A DNA stretch of 6,429 bases from Erysipelothrix rhusiopathiae (GTDB taxonomy: Bacteria > Bacillota_I > Bacilli_A > Erysipelotrichales > Erysipelotrichaceae), in contig CADBTK010000126.1 in assembly GCA_902797585.1 (NCBI GenBank), positions 1 through 6,429 of the forward strand. Direction: 5' to 3'. Positions 1-6,380 of this stretch are shown here, piece by piece; positions within the stretch are counted from its first letter, which is position 1, and every line of letters begins with the position of its first letter. The translations under genes and the position numbers were made by a program. A model generated the notes under the pieces. It had not been told where the DNA came from and searched no databases. It saw nothing but the letters and a program-made list of their open reading frames with translations.

Positions 1-1328
1 CCAGATTTTACATGATCAATCGCTTCTTGCATTTCTGCAAGGTTAGTATCTAAGTCTGCATCTGGATTAAACATGATACAAGCAGACAATCCTTGTGGAA
101 TAGTTTTTGTTGGTAATACATGAATATCTTGATCTTCTAGTATATCTTTAGCTTGGCTAGCCGCTAAGATAATATTTGAGTTATTCGGGAAGATAAAAAT
201 GTGTTTTGCGTTGACTTGACCAATTGCTTGAACAAAGTCTTCAGTACTAGGGTTCATTGTTTGACCCCCACCAACAACAACATCTGCACGTAAGTCTTTA
301 AACATACGATCAATTCCAGCACCTGGTGCCACAGTAATAATCGCATATTCTTTTTCTTCTGCAGGAGCTTGTGCTTTTTCTTTTTCTTCTTCCACAATAT
401 GATCGTGTTGTTCTTGCATATTTTCTACTTTGATTTTCATCATTTTTCCACGACGACGTCCCATTTTCAATGCCGTAAATGGTTCCAAAGTATGCACATG
501 AACTTTAACCAATTCTTCGTCTTGTACACAAACTAAAGAGTTTCCAATAGTTGATAACTCTTCACGGAAATCAGCTTCTGAGAAGTGTTTCATACCATTT
601 TCAGATAATTGAAGAATAAATTCAGTACAGAAACCAAATTCTTCTTCCCCACCTTCAACTTTTGTTTGAGCTTGATCAAGTTCTACTTTCGTTTGATCTT
701 CTTGAATAATATTTCCTTGTAAAGCAGAAAGGAAACCCTCTAAGATAACGCATAAACCTTTTCCACCACTGTCAACAACACCAACTTCAGCAAGAACTGG
801 CAATAAATCTGGTGTACGGTTCAAAGATTCATTGGCTTCTTCCACCATTTTATTTAATACATCAATACAATCAGTCACTTCTTCGCTTACTGCATAAGCA
901 TAAGTATAATCCGCAGCTTCACGTACAACTGTTAAAATAGTTCCCTCTACTGGACGCATTACCGCTTTATATGCAACGCGACTTCCATTTACTAATGCAG
1001 AAGCTAGTTGCATAGCATTAATTGTATCTTCTTCTTTAACTGCTTGATAGATTCCTCTGAAAATTTGAGAAGTAATAACTCCTGAGTTTCCTCGAGCTCC
1101 CATCAATAGTCCTTTTGACAATGCTTTAAATAATCCACTCACAGATTCTTCTTTTGTATCTAATGCTGCTTTTACCCCATTGGTAAAAGTAAGACTCATA
1201 TTTGTCCCTGTATCCCCATCAGGTACTGGGAAAACATTCAATGCATCAATCTCTGCTGAATGGTTGGATAAGTTATTCATTCCAGACAAAAGCATGTCAC
1301 GAACGATTTGTCCATTCAAATATTCCAT
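1..1328 (-). CDS. fakA: Fatty acid kinase subunit FakA (DhaL/YloV family), 3' end beyond window
   Basis: This is the ATP-binding subunit of fatty acid kinase. In the known family it phosphorylates fatty acids carried by a FakB (DegV-type) protein, giving acyl-phosphate for the PlsX/PlsY phospholipid pathway in the cytoplasm. I translated 442 open codons from ATG 1328 to the window edge; full members run to about 550 residues, so roughly the last 100 are missing. The N-terminal DhaL kinase domain (about 1-200) shows the Mg/nucleotide motif FPVPDGDTGTNM (33-44, Asp37 and Asp39), GARGNSG (77-83), MRPVEGT (124-130) and VDSGGKG (185-191). The middle domain has FCTEF (Cys234) and HVHT (His277, His279), matching the family's metal site. 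A Glu/Lys-rich linker (about 312-328) leads to the C-terminal domain with GGGQTMNPS (353-361) and NNSNIILAA (382-390). The start follows AGGAGGG with a 6-nt spacer, 11 nt after asp23, so the two are cotranscribed. Confidence 0.94.
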   Translation of the reverse strand, partial: MEYLNGQIVRDMLLSGMNNLSNHSAEIDALNVFPVPDGDTGTNMSLTFTNGVKAALDTKEESVSGLFKALSKGLLMGARGNSGVITSQIFRGIYQAVKEEDTINAMQLASALVNGSRVAYKAVMRPVEGTILTVVREAADYTYAYAVSEEVTDCIDVLNKMVEEANESLNRTPDLLPVLAEVGVVDSGGKGLCVILEGFLSALQGNIIQEDQTKVELDQAQTKVEGGEEEFGFCTEFILQLSENGMKHFSEADFREELSTIGNSLVCVQDEELVKVHVHTLEPFTALKMGRRRGKMMKIKVENMQEQHDHIVEEEKEKAQAPAEEKEYAIITVAPGAGIDRMFKDLRADVVVGGGQTMNPSTEDFVQAIGQVNAKHIFIFPNNSNIILAASQAKDILEDQDIHVLPTKTIPQGLSACIMFNPDADLDTNLAEMQEAIDHVKS

Positions 1329-1334
1329 CGTGTT

Positions 1335-1341
1335 CCCTCCT
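1335..1341 (-). promoter_or_regulatory. Ribosome binding site of fakA
   Basis: AGGAGGG lies 6 nt before the fakA ATG and overlaps the asp23 stop codon (TAG, 1340-1342). The near-perfect Shine-Dalgarno fixes the fakA start at 1328 and suggests translation of the two genes is coupled. Confidence 0.85.
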
Positions 1342-1699
1342 AGCTAGCAGTGCGAACCCCTTGGATACAAATATTAACTTTTAAAACTTTTGTCTCCAAT
1401 GTCTTTTCGATTACATATTTCACACGCTTTTGTGCTTCGCTCACTACTTCGTTCAATTTGATTCCTTGTAACGCAATAACATATAAATCCAAAACAATTC
1501 CATCTTCTTGTTGGGAAACTACTACTCCTTTAGAATAGTTTTCTTTTTTCAATAATTCTGCCCAACCATCACGTACGGCTTTTTGGCTAGCCATTCCAAC
1601 AATCCCATAACATTCAGCAATGGTACCACCAGCCAATGTTGCGACTGCATCCAATGAAATCGAAATGTTTCCAAATTCTGTCGATTTATTAATAGGCAT
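1340..1699 (-). CDS. Asp23/Gls24 family envelope stress response protein (YloU-like)
   Basis: A 119-residue protein of the Asp23/Gls24 (DUF322) family. The family features visible are an N-terminal GNISISLDAVATLAG segment (about 10-24), the turn ECYGIVGMAS (about 29-38), the strand GIVLDLYVIALQGIKL (about 67-82) and a C-terminal helix and strand ending VKVNICIQGV-like (about 106-115). Length is normal for the short YloU-type member. Asp23 of Staphylococcus is membrane-associated and linked to cell-wall stress; the exact role of YloU-type members is not settled. The gene sits directly upstream of fakA, the conserved yloU-yloV pairing. The ATG is preceded by AGGGAGGG with a 6-nt spacer, and the gene has its own promoter. 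No membrane segment is visible. Confidence 0.9.
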   Translation of the reverse strand: MPINKSTEFGNISISLDAVATLAGGTIAECYGIVGMASQKAVRDGWAELLKKENYSKGVVVSQQEDGIVLDLYVIALQGIKLNEVVSEAQKRVKYVIEKTLETKVLKVNICIQGVRTAS

Positions 1700-1705
1700 A
1701 ACGAG

Positions 1706-1713
1706 CCCTCCCT
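1706..1713 (-). promoter_or_regulatory. Ribosome binding site of the asp23-family gene
   Basis: AGGGAGGG sits 6 nt before ATG 1699, a strong Shine-Dalgarno that settles the start. Confidence 0.85.
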
Positions 1714-1732
1714 TGCATACTAAATCTATATA

Positions 1733-1762
1733 ATTATACCAAGAAAATATTAATCAATTCAA
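1733..1762 (-). promoter_or_regulatory. Extended -10 sigma-A promoter of asp23-fakA
   Basis: On the minus strand a -35-like TTGAAT (1757-1762) is followed by an 18-nt spacer and TATAAT (1733-1738). TGG directly before the hexamer gives the extended -10 form TGnTATAAT. Transcription would start near 1726, giving a leader of roughly 27 nt that holds the AGGGAGGG site. The -35 overlaps the divIB stop codon (1759-1761). I see no hairpin terminator between divIB and this promoter, so readthrough from divIB is possible as well. Confidence 0.75.
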
Positions 1763-2772
1763 TCCGTAATCTCTTCAAAGTAAAAGCCTTCTTCATTCCA
1801 ACGATATCGAATTCCTGTATTTGGATCACGATATTGATCCAATGTAGCACTGTATTCTAAACCATTGGCTTCATCAATTACCCAATCATAGGCATCTATT
1901 TCTTCCATTGGTTGTTGTTCGCTAGACTCTTCTTCTTGAGATTGCTCATCGGCATTTTCTTGTTGTTCTTGTTCTAATTCTTTTTGTTTCTTTTCTTCTT
2001 CTTTTTGTTTTTTCTCTTGTGCTGCTTTTTCTGCACGTTTTTGAACATCTACATCTTCACAATTAACTTTTTCAATTGCTGAGTTTGCAGAATCCAATAA
2101 TAGACATACTGACTCCCCTTGTAGTTGCGTCAACATAGCTTGATACTTTGTCATCATCACTAGTGAATCCATACTAGTATAAACTGTATTTCCATCTTGC
2201 ATAGTCATCTTAATCATATTTTTATCAAAGGAAATTTCGTAAGGAACCATCTCTGCAATCTTTTCAATCACATTACGATCCAAGTTCTTTTCATATTGTT
2301 TGAACTCTTTACACAACATTTCTCTTTGTTGATCACTAAAACCATTTAAAAGAGGAAAGTGAATAATCATTTGTAGTTGATCTGGCTTGATTTCTATCGA
2401 TTCATTATCTATGGTCAACATATAATTCTTTTTATCTTTGACATAATAGCCAACTACTACTTTTTCTTTCACTTCAAAGCTCAAAGAGCCGTGCCCTTTT
2501 TTTACTTTTACAGAATCTACCAACGGCAATTCCTTAATTCGGTTTTCATACACAAAATCGGGTGTTAACCACAAGCGAGTTTTTCGATTAACTTGCGCTG
2601 TTTGATAAATTTGACGATCTGTAAAATAATAATTCCCTTGGCAATTCAAAACTTTCGCTTGAGAATCAAAAGAAAAAAAGTACACAAAAAAACTGGCGAG
2701 GGCTAATAAAACAGTCGCCCAGAAATAATGTACTTTTAAAGATGTCGTCTTCTTTTTCTTTATTTTGGCCAA
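1759..2772 (-). CDS. divIB: Cell division protein DivIB/FtsQ with charged linker and aromatic C-terminal tail
   Basis: A 337-residue bitopic membrane protein of the FtsQ/DivIB family, which with FtsL and DivIC regulates septal peptidoglycan synthesis. Order of parts: short Lys-rich cytoplasmic tail (1-13), one membrane segment (about 14-34), POTRA-like domain (about 39-103: NCQGNYYF, then ELPLVDSVKVKK and a strand ending FEVKEK), beta domain (about 104-235), a Lys/Glu/Gln-rich, probably coiled or disordered stretch (about 243-290), and an aromatic tail (291-337). The start is TTG at 2772. It is the only reasonable one, because no ATG or GTG precedes it in frame and the next Met (118) would remove the membrane anchor. 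GTGGAG lies 8 nt upstream. The gene overlaps murB by 13 nt, so coupled translation is likely. Family assignment rests on topology, POTRA-like pattern and wall-gene context, as primary sequence is weakly conserved. Confidence 0.87.
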   Translation of the reverse strand: MAKIKKKKTTSLKVHYFWATVLLALASFFVYFFSFDSQAKVLNCQGNYYFTDRQIYQTAQVNRKTRLWLTPDFVYENRIKELPLVDSVKVKKGHGSLSFEVKEKVVVGYYVKDKKNYMLTIDNESIEIKPDQLQMIIHFPLLNGFSDQQREMLCKEFKQYEKNLDRNVIEKIAEMVPYEISFDKNMIKMTMQDGNTVYTSMDSLVMMTKYQAMLTQLQGESVCLLLDSANSAIEKVNCEDVDVQKRAEKAAQEKKQKEEEKKQKELEQEQQENADEQSQEEESSEQQPMEEIDAYDWVIDEANGLEYSATLDQYRDPNTGIRYRWNEEGFYFEEITD

Positions 2773-3665
2773 TTCATGTACTCCACTTCTGTTTTCATTT
2801 CAATTCCAAAGGTTTCTTTCGCTCTAGTTTTAATCAACGTAATCAAGTCATGGATATCTTGCGCTTTAGCATCTTCCGATACAGTAACAATAAAGTTACT
2901 ATGTTTTTCTGAGATTTGTGCACCTCCAATTTGATGTCCTCGTAATCCCAAGTCATCGATAACTTTCCAAGCTGGCATTTGTTCAGGATTTCTAAAAGTA
3001 CTTCCCGCACTTGGTTTATCCAATGGTTGAGTATCCATACGTCTTTCTCTACGAGAATCCATTAGCGCTGCAATCTCTTCGCTATTTCCCGGTTCCAATT
3101 GAAGTTTGGCTGCAACGATGCTCCAATCACGATGACTTTGGAAAATCGAATGACGATATTGATAATCCAATTCATCTTTTTTCATCCACACCAAAGATCC
3201 ATCTTTATATACATGAACTTCTTTGACAATATTTGACATGTCGGATTTGTATGCCCCTGCATTCATAAATAAGGCACCACCAACAGAACCTGGGATACCA
3301 CTGGCAAATTCCAATCCAGACAATCCATTTTTCATTGCTTGTACACTTAAGTTAATTAATGAGCACCCAGCTTCTACTGTACATGTTCCATCTGGCTCAA
3401 AAAAGTATTCATTCATCGTGTTATCAAGATTGATAATGGCACCATTAAAGAAGGCATCCCCAAATAAAACGTTGGATCCTCTTCCCATGACAAAATAAGG
3501 AAGATTTTCTTCCTTTAATATATCGATAATGCGCAAGCACGATGTTAAATCTTTTGGTAAACAATAATATGCAACTTGTCCCCCAACACGATATGTAGTA
3601 TGTTTACTCATCGGTTCGTTTTCATAGACAGTCGCATATGTTTCTAAACGTTCCAATATTGACAT
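2760..3665 (-). CDS. murB: UDP-N-acetylenolpyruvoylglucosamine reductase MurB
   Basis: This FAD enzyme reduces UDP-GlcNAc-enolpyruvate to UDP-MurNAc with NADPH, the second committed step of peptidoglycan synthesis in the cytoplasm. The 301-residue length is typical of the type II form. FAD-binding motifs are TTYRVGG (23-29), GRGSNVLFGD (61-70), and GLEFASGIPGSVGGALFMNAGAY (117-139). Substrate and catalytic motifs are YRHSIF (170-175, Arg171), PSAGSTFRNP (218-227, catalytic Ser222) and GGAQISEKHSNFIV (247-260). The C-terminal TEVEY (292-296) supplies the conserved acidic residue, probably Glu293. All three expected catalytic positions (Arg, Ser, Glu) are present, so it should be active. The ATG lies 6 nt after the murG stop, with AGGAT of the ribosome site overlapping that stop. 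It overlaps divIB downstream, and the murB-divIB order is common in Bacillota. Confidence 0.96.
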   Translation of the reverse strand: MSILERLETYATVYENEPMSKHTTYRVGGQVAYYCLPKDLTSCLRIIDILKEENLPYFVMGRGSNVLFGDAFFNGAIINLDNTMNEYFFEPDGTCTVEAGCSLINLSVQAMKNGLSGLEFASGIPGSVGGALFMNAGAYKSDMSNIVKEVHVYKDGSLVWMKKDELDYQYRHSIFQSHRDWSIVAAKLQLEPGNSEEIAALMDSRRERRMDTQPLDKPSAGSTFRNPEQMPAWKVIDDLGLRGHQIGGAQISEKHSNFIVTVSEDAKAQDIHDLITLIKTRAKETFGIEMKTEVEYMNWPK

Positions 3666-3671
3666 ATTTAT

Positions 3672-4745
3672 CTATCCTATAATTTCTTGACACAACGCCA
3701 ACATATCATATGCGGCATTTGGTTTTCCTAATTCTAAGGCGTTATTCTTTATAGCAGAATATCGCTCTGCGTTTAAGAATACTTCATTCATCTTTTCTTG
3801 TAAAGAGATAGCATTTAAATCTTTTTCTTCAATCATAGCTGCCGCATCCTCATCTACTAATACACTAGCATTATAGAATTGATGGTTATTAGCTACATAA
3901 GGACTTGGAATTAAAATCGAAGGAATTCCTAGTGCCGTTAATTCTGCAATAGTTGTCGCTCCGGCACGACAAACTAGTCCTTCAACTTTTGGATAAATCT
4001 TTAAAGTATCCACATAATCGACAACATGAATATTCTCTTGTCCTTCAAACAAATTTAAATCTTGCGAGTTATCCTTCCCACAAACATATAAAACTTGTAA
4101 GGAATCATCTAAATTACTTAATGCACTTTTCATTAATTCATTAACACTACTGCTACCAAGTGATCCCATCATAATTAAAATCAAACGTTTGTTTGGATCT
4201 AGTCCCAATGAGTCATAGTATTCTTGATCCAATTGAGCTTCTTTGGCAATAGTAGCCCGTGGATTTCCCAATAAAGAAATCTTTTCATTTGGGAAAACCT
4301 CTTCACACTTTTGATAACAAGTAACAATGGCATTCACCTTATTCATAACCAATTGATTGGATTTACCCACAATCGAGTTTTGTTCATGAATCATTGTAGG
4401 AATATTTAATGCGTGGGCAGCTAAAATAACTGGCGCACTTACATATCCACCAAATCCAATCACAATATCTGGTCCAAATTCTTTTAAATAAGATTTTGCG
4501 TGATGTTGCGCTACAAATAATTGGAAAACAGCTCGTATTTTGTTAAAAATAGAACCTGTTAATCCTGAAGTATGAAGACTATGAAAACGATAACCAGCTT
4601 GTGGAATCAATTGTGCTTCCATCCGATTATCGTTTCCTATAAATAATATTTCCGTTGAGGCATCCATTTTCTTAGCCATATCAGCCAATGCTAAAGCTGG
4701 ATAAATATGACCACCAGTTCCTCCTGTTACAATTGCTATTTTCAT
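3672..4745 (-). CDS. murG: MurG, lipid I to lipid II N-acetylglucosaminyltransferase
   Basis: MurG is a GT28-family, GT-B-fold enzyme on the inner face of the membrane. It transfers GlcNAc from UDP-GlcNAc to lipid I, giving lipid II. The 357 residues are full family length. The N-terminal domain has the first glycine loop GGTGGHIYPALALA (8-21, His13), the second loop GFGGYVSAP (97-105) and HEQNSIVGKSNQ (120-131). GNPR (160-163) marks the hinge. The C-terminal UDP-GlcNAc domain has MGSLGSSSVNE (193-203) and RAGATTIAELTALGIPSILIPSP (260-282; Glu268 is the expected ribose-contacting Glu), then NNHQFYNA (286-293). The glycine loop at 193 reads MGSLGS rather than the usual GGSLGA, a minor change. 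ATG 4745 lies 3 nt after the sortase stop. Its ribosome site is weak (GGAT about 12 nt away), so translation probably relies on coupling. Confidence 0.96.
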   Translation of the reverse strand: MKIAIVTGGTGGHIYPALALADMAKKMDASTEILFIGNDNRMEAQLIPQAGYRFHSLHTSGLTGSIFNKIRAVFQLFVAQHHAKSYLKEFGPDIVIGFGGYVSAPVILAAHALNIPTMIHEQNSIVGKSNQLVMNKVNAIVTCYQKCEEVFPNEKISLLGNPRATIAKEAQLDQEYYDSLGLDPNKRLILIMMGSLGSSSVNELMKSALSNLDDSLQVLYVCGKDNSQDLNLFEGQENIHVVDYVDTLKIYPKVEGLVCRAGATTIAELTALGIPSILIPSPYVANNHQFYNASVLVDEDAAAMIEEKDLNAISLQEKMNEVFLNAERYSAIKNNALELGKPNAAYDMLALCQEIIG

Positions 4746-4748
4746 AAT

Positions 4749-5507
4749 TTATTTTTCATCCGTAATTTTAATAGGTTTATCCGTTGGACGTAATACTCCT
4801 TGTAAAACATATCTTTGATCGCTTTGAAATCCATAATCTAAGTTACATGTAGAGATGGAAACTAAACGTTCATGCTCTTGAATATTTTGTTCACGATAAT
4901 ATGAATGATTTTCTGGGTTATTAGCAGCAGTAGCCATTTGCGTCAATGTTTCTTGACGGAAATCACCAAATTGTGTGGTATAGAATACCGATCCATCCGG
5001 CGTTTTAACAAACGCAACAATATCACATTCATAATTTTGTTCTGGCGTTAATAAATAGAATTTTTCATGTTGTTCAAAGAATGTTGGATCTTCAAATAAT
5101 TTTAAATCCGTCATCATTCCTCCACCTTCAACAGAGTGTCCATAAATAATCGTATTATCATCTACAAATCCTGGTGTAGCCTTAGCATCCACAAAGATAG
5201 CCCCCATAGGATTTTCTGCACCACTGGCTGTATGCGTTAAATAAAAGGCATTATCAGTTCCTTGAACTACTGGGAAAGATGCTTGGCAATCCGGAACATA
5301 AATCCAACCAACAATCTGTTCATTTTCAGCTTTTAAAGCGTCCCAATCAGGCTGCAAAGTTTTTTCTTTTTCAACCATTTTCTTATATGTGTTTGTTTCC
5401 GTTTTTATTTCATTTTTATCTTGGAAGATTGTGAATAATTGGAAGGCACTATATCCAAATATACACAAACATACTACAAATAGAATTCGATATAATAAAT
5501 TTTTCAT
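4749..5507 (-). CDS. Class B sortase
   Basis: A membrane-anchored cysteine transpeptidase that cleaves a C-terminal sorting signal and joins the protein to the wall precursor or peptidoglycan outside the cell. Counting from ATG 5507 there are 252 residues: an N-terminal membrane segment (about 5-28, with no cleavable signal obvious), a polar stalk to about 55, then the sortase domain. The catalytic triad is visible: His124 in TIIYGHSVEGGGMM, Cys221 in SISTC, Arg232 in QRYVLQG. The YGH motif followed by a Gly/Met segment, and the helix-rich insert before the TC motif, fit class B better than class A. An in-frame TTG at 5525 with AGGG 5 nt upstream is an alternative start giving 258 residues; I prefer the ATG because the membrane segment follows it directly. 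No sorting-signal substrate or second sortase lies in the window. Its stop is 3 nt from murG. Confidence 0.88.
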   Translation of the reverse strand: MKNLLYRILFVVCLCIFGYSAFQLFTIFQDKNEIKTETNTYKKMVEKEKTLQPDWDALKAENEQIVGWIYVPDCQASFPVVQGTDNAFYLTHTASGAENPMGAIFVDAKATPGFVDDNTIIYGHSVEGGGMMTDLKLFEDPTFFEQHEKFYLLTPEQNYECDIVAFVKTPDGSVFYTTQFGDFRQETLTQMATAANNPENHSYYREQNIQEHERLVSISTCNLDYGFQSDQRYVLQGVLRPTDKPIKITDEK

Positions 5508-5513
5508 ATCCCT

Positions 5514-5519
5514 ATTGTA
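5514..5519 (-). promoter_or_regulatory. Possible -10 box for the sortase-murG-murB-divIB operon
   Basis: TACAAT on the minus strand, 6 nt before the sortase ATG, is a fair -10 hexamer. No convincing -35 is seen at 16-18 nt; that position falls in the T-rich tract of the nagB terminator. If used, transcription would begin at or next to ATG 5507, leaving almost no leader. The operon could instead be served by terminator readthrough or by a promoter inside nagB. Confidence 0.28.
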
Positions 5520-5533
5520 CAACAATTCCCTAG

Positions 5534-5573
5534 AAAAAGAAAAAGGGTTGATTGATCGTATTCAATCATACCC
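5534..5573 (-). terminator. Intrinsic (rho-independent) terminator of nagB
   Basis: On the minus strand an 11-bp stem, GGGT + TGATTGA paired with TCAATCA + ACCC, with one bulged A and a 6-nt loop (ATACGA), spans 5545-5573. It is followed directly by a T-tract TTTTTCTTTTT (5534-5544). It starts 9 nt after the nagB stop codon. It separates nagB from the sortase operon. On the plus strand the right flank is not a direct T-run, so it appears to work in one direction only. Confidence 0.85.
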
Positions 5574-5582
5574 TCATGCGTT

Positions 5583-6302
5583 TTATTTTAATTTCTTTCC
5601 TGCTTCTTGATCAACAATAACTGTTACATCAGGATGATTCTGTAAAGCACTGGCTGGACAATCAACAGTTATAGGTCCATCTACCATAGCAGAAACAGCA
5701 TCTGCTTTTGCACTACCACTGGCAATCAAAATAATCTTTTTTGATTTCATAATCGATCCAATTCCCATAGACATTGCTTGTTTAGGAACTTTATGAATGT
5801 CATTATCAAAATAACGACAATTCGCTTGAATGGTGCTATCAGTTAAATCCACAATATGTGTCAAAGTATCAAATGGAGTTCCCGGCTCATTAAACCCAAT
5901 ATGTCCATTGTTTCCAATTCCTAAAACTTGACAGTCAATAGATACCTTACTTAATGATTGTTAATAAGCATCACAATCAGCTTGTGTTGATCCATATGGA
6001 ACATGTGTATTGTTCGGATTAATATCGATACCAGAAAATAATTTTTCATTCATAAAAGTATAATATGAATTTTTATCTTCACGATCGATTCCAACATATT
6101 CATCTAAGTTATAAGAAGAGACTTCTTTATAACTTGTTCCATTTTCTTTGTGATCTTGAATCATTTCAGCATACAGACCCTCAGGTGAACTTCCTGTGGC
6201 CAGACCAAGAACGGCATTTGGTTTTGTCACCACAACTTCTTTCATAATTTTAAACGCTTCGTGAGATAATTCTGCATAATCTTTGCATATAATTACTTTC
6301 AT
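5583..6302 (-). pseudogene. nagB: Glucosamine-6-phosphate deaminase NagB, interrupted by an in-frame TAA at codon 114
   Basis: NagB converts glucosamine-6-phosphate to fructose-6-phosphate and ammonia, moving amino sugars from wall synthesis into glycolysis. Read through the stop, the gene has 240 codons, normal for the Firmicutes enzyme (about 240 residues). Motifs before the stop are GLATGSSPEGLY (phosphate loop, about 33-44) and NLDEYVG (65-71, Asp67, the catalytic base). After the stop come [17 protein letters not shown] (128-144, with His134 and Glu139 of the active site), [21 protein letters not shown] and the C-terminal [15 protein letters not shown]. The TAA (5961-5963) follows DCDAY, where many NagB proteins have Glu, so one G-to-T change from GAA would explain it. 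Frame is kept on both sides and no other damage is seen. The product as read (113 residues) lacks His134 and Glu139 and should be inactive. Start: ATG 6302, 7 nt after GGGAGG; a GTG at 6308 is too close to that site. Confidence 0.9.
5961..5963 (-). other. In-frame nonsense codon (TAA) within nagB
   Basis: The minus strand reads GAT GCT TAT TAA CAA TCA TTA AGT in one continuous frame, and NagB homology resumes immediately after the stop without a frame change. TAA also ends murB, the sortase gene and nagB itself, so it is a genuine stop in this genome rather than a reassigned codon. Confidence 0.9.
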
Positions 6303-6309
6303 ATTCACA

Positions 6310-6315
6310 CCTCCC
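6310..6315 (-). promoter_or_regulatory. Ribosome binding site of nagB
   Basis: GGGAGG lies 7 nt before ATG 6302 but only 1 nt before the alternative GTG at 6308, so it decides the start in favour of the ATG. Confidence 0.8.
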
Positions 6316-6327
6316 TCACTTGTCTTC

Positions 6328-6336
6328 AGTATAACA
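6328..6336 (-). promoter_or_regulatory. Extended -10 promoter element of nagB
   Basis: TGTTATACT on the minus strand is an extended -10 (TGn plus TATACT). It places the nagB start of transcription near 6321, with a leader of about 19 nt carrying GGGAGG. The -35 region (around 6351-6357) matches consensus poorly, which an extended -10 can offset or which may point to activator control. Confidence 0.6.
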
Positions 6337-6366
6337 CATCTTCCTACCTTTTACCCTGAATTAAGC

Positions 6367-6372
6367 TATAAT
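6367..6372 (+). promoter_or_regulatory. -10 box for the divergent right-edge gene
   Basis: A perfect TATAAT ends 6 nt before ATG 6379, so transcription would be expected to start at or beside the A of the ATG. No good -35 is visible at 16-18 nt (that region is pyrimidine-rich). The box lies inside a 13-bp perfect palindrome (6368-6380). Confidence 0.5.
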
Positions 6373-6380
6373 TAAATTAT
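6368..6380. repeat. 13-bp palindrome over the -10 and start codon of the divergent gene
   Basis: ATAATT-A-AATTAT is a perfect inverted repeat covering most of the TATAAT box and the first two bases of the start codon. It could be an operator placed to block this promoter. It is made only of A and T in AT-rich DNA, so chance is a real alternative. Confidence 0.25.

Noticed and set aside
1202..1538. Plus-strand reading frames opposite fakA and asp23
   Set aside because: They are antisense to well-supported genes, have no ribosome site and show no recognisable protein features. The same holds for plus-strand frames opposite divIB, murB, murG and nagB.
1920..2040. Low-complexity repeat DNA (runs of ttctt-like triplets)
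   Set aside because: It is explained by Lys, Glu and Gln codons of the DivIB linker rather than by an independent repeat element.
5545..5573. Hairpin as a two-way terminator or a protein-binding operator
   Set aside because: Only the minus-strand side is followed directly by a T-tract, and its place 9 nt after the nagB stop is fully explained by one-way termination.
5583..5864. A separate small gene starting at TTG 5864
   Set aside because: It is the C-terminal half of NagB in the same frame as the upstream half, and homology continues through the supposed intergenic stretch ([13 protein letters not shown]). There is no credible start or ribosome site at 5864.
5865..5960. A frameshift in nagB
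   Set aside because: Both halves are in the same frame (6302 and 5585 fit one codon register); only the stop codon interrupts it.
5961..5963. TAA reassigned to an amino acid, which would make nagB a normal gene
   Set aside because: TAA is the terminal stop of murB, the sortase gene and nagB itself, each at the expected family end, so it works as a stop here.
6306..6308. GTG as nagB start
   Set aside because: The GGGAGG site would be 1 nt away, too close; the ATG at 6302 has a 7-nt spacer and gives the usual MKVII-type N-terminus.
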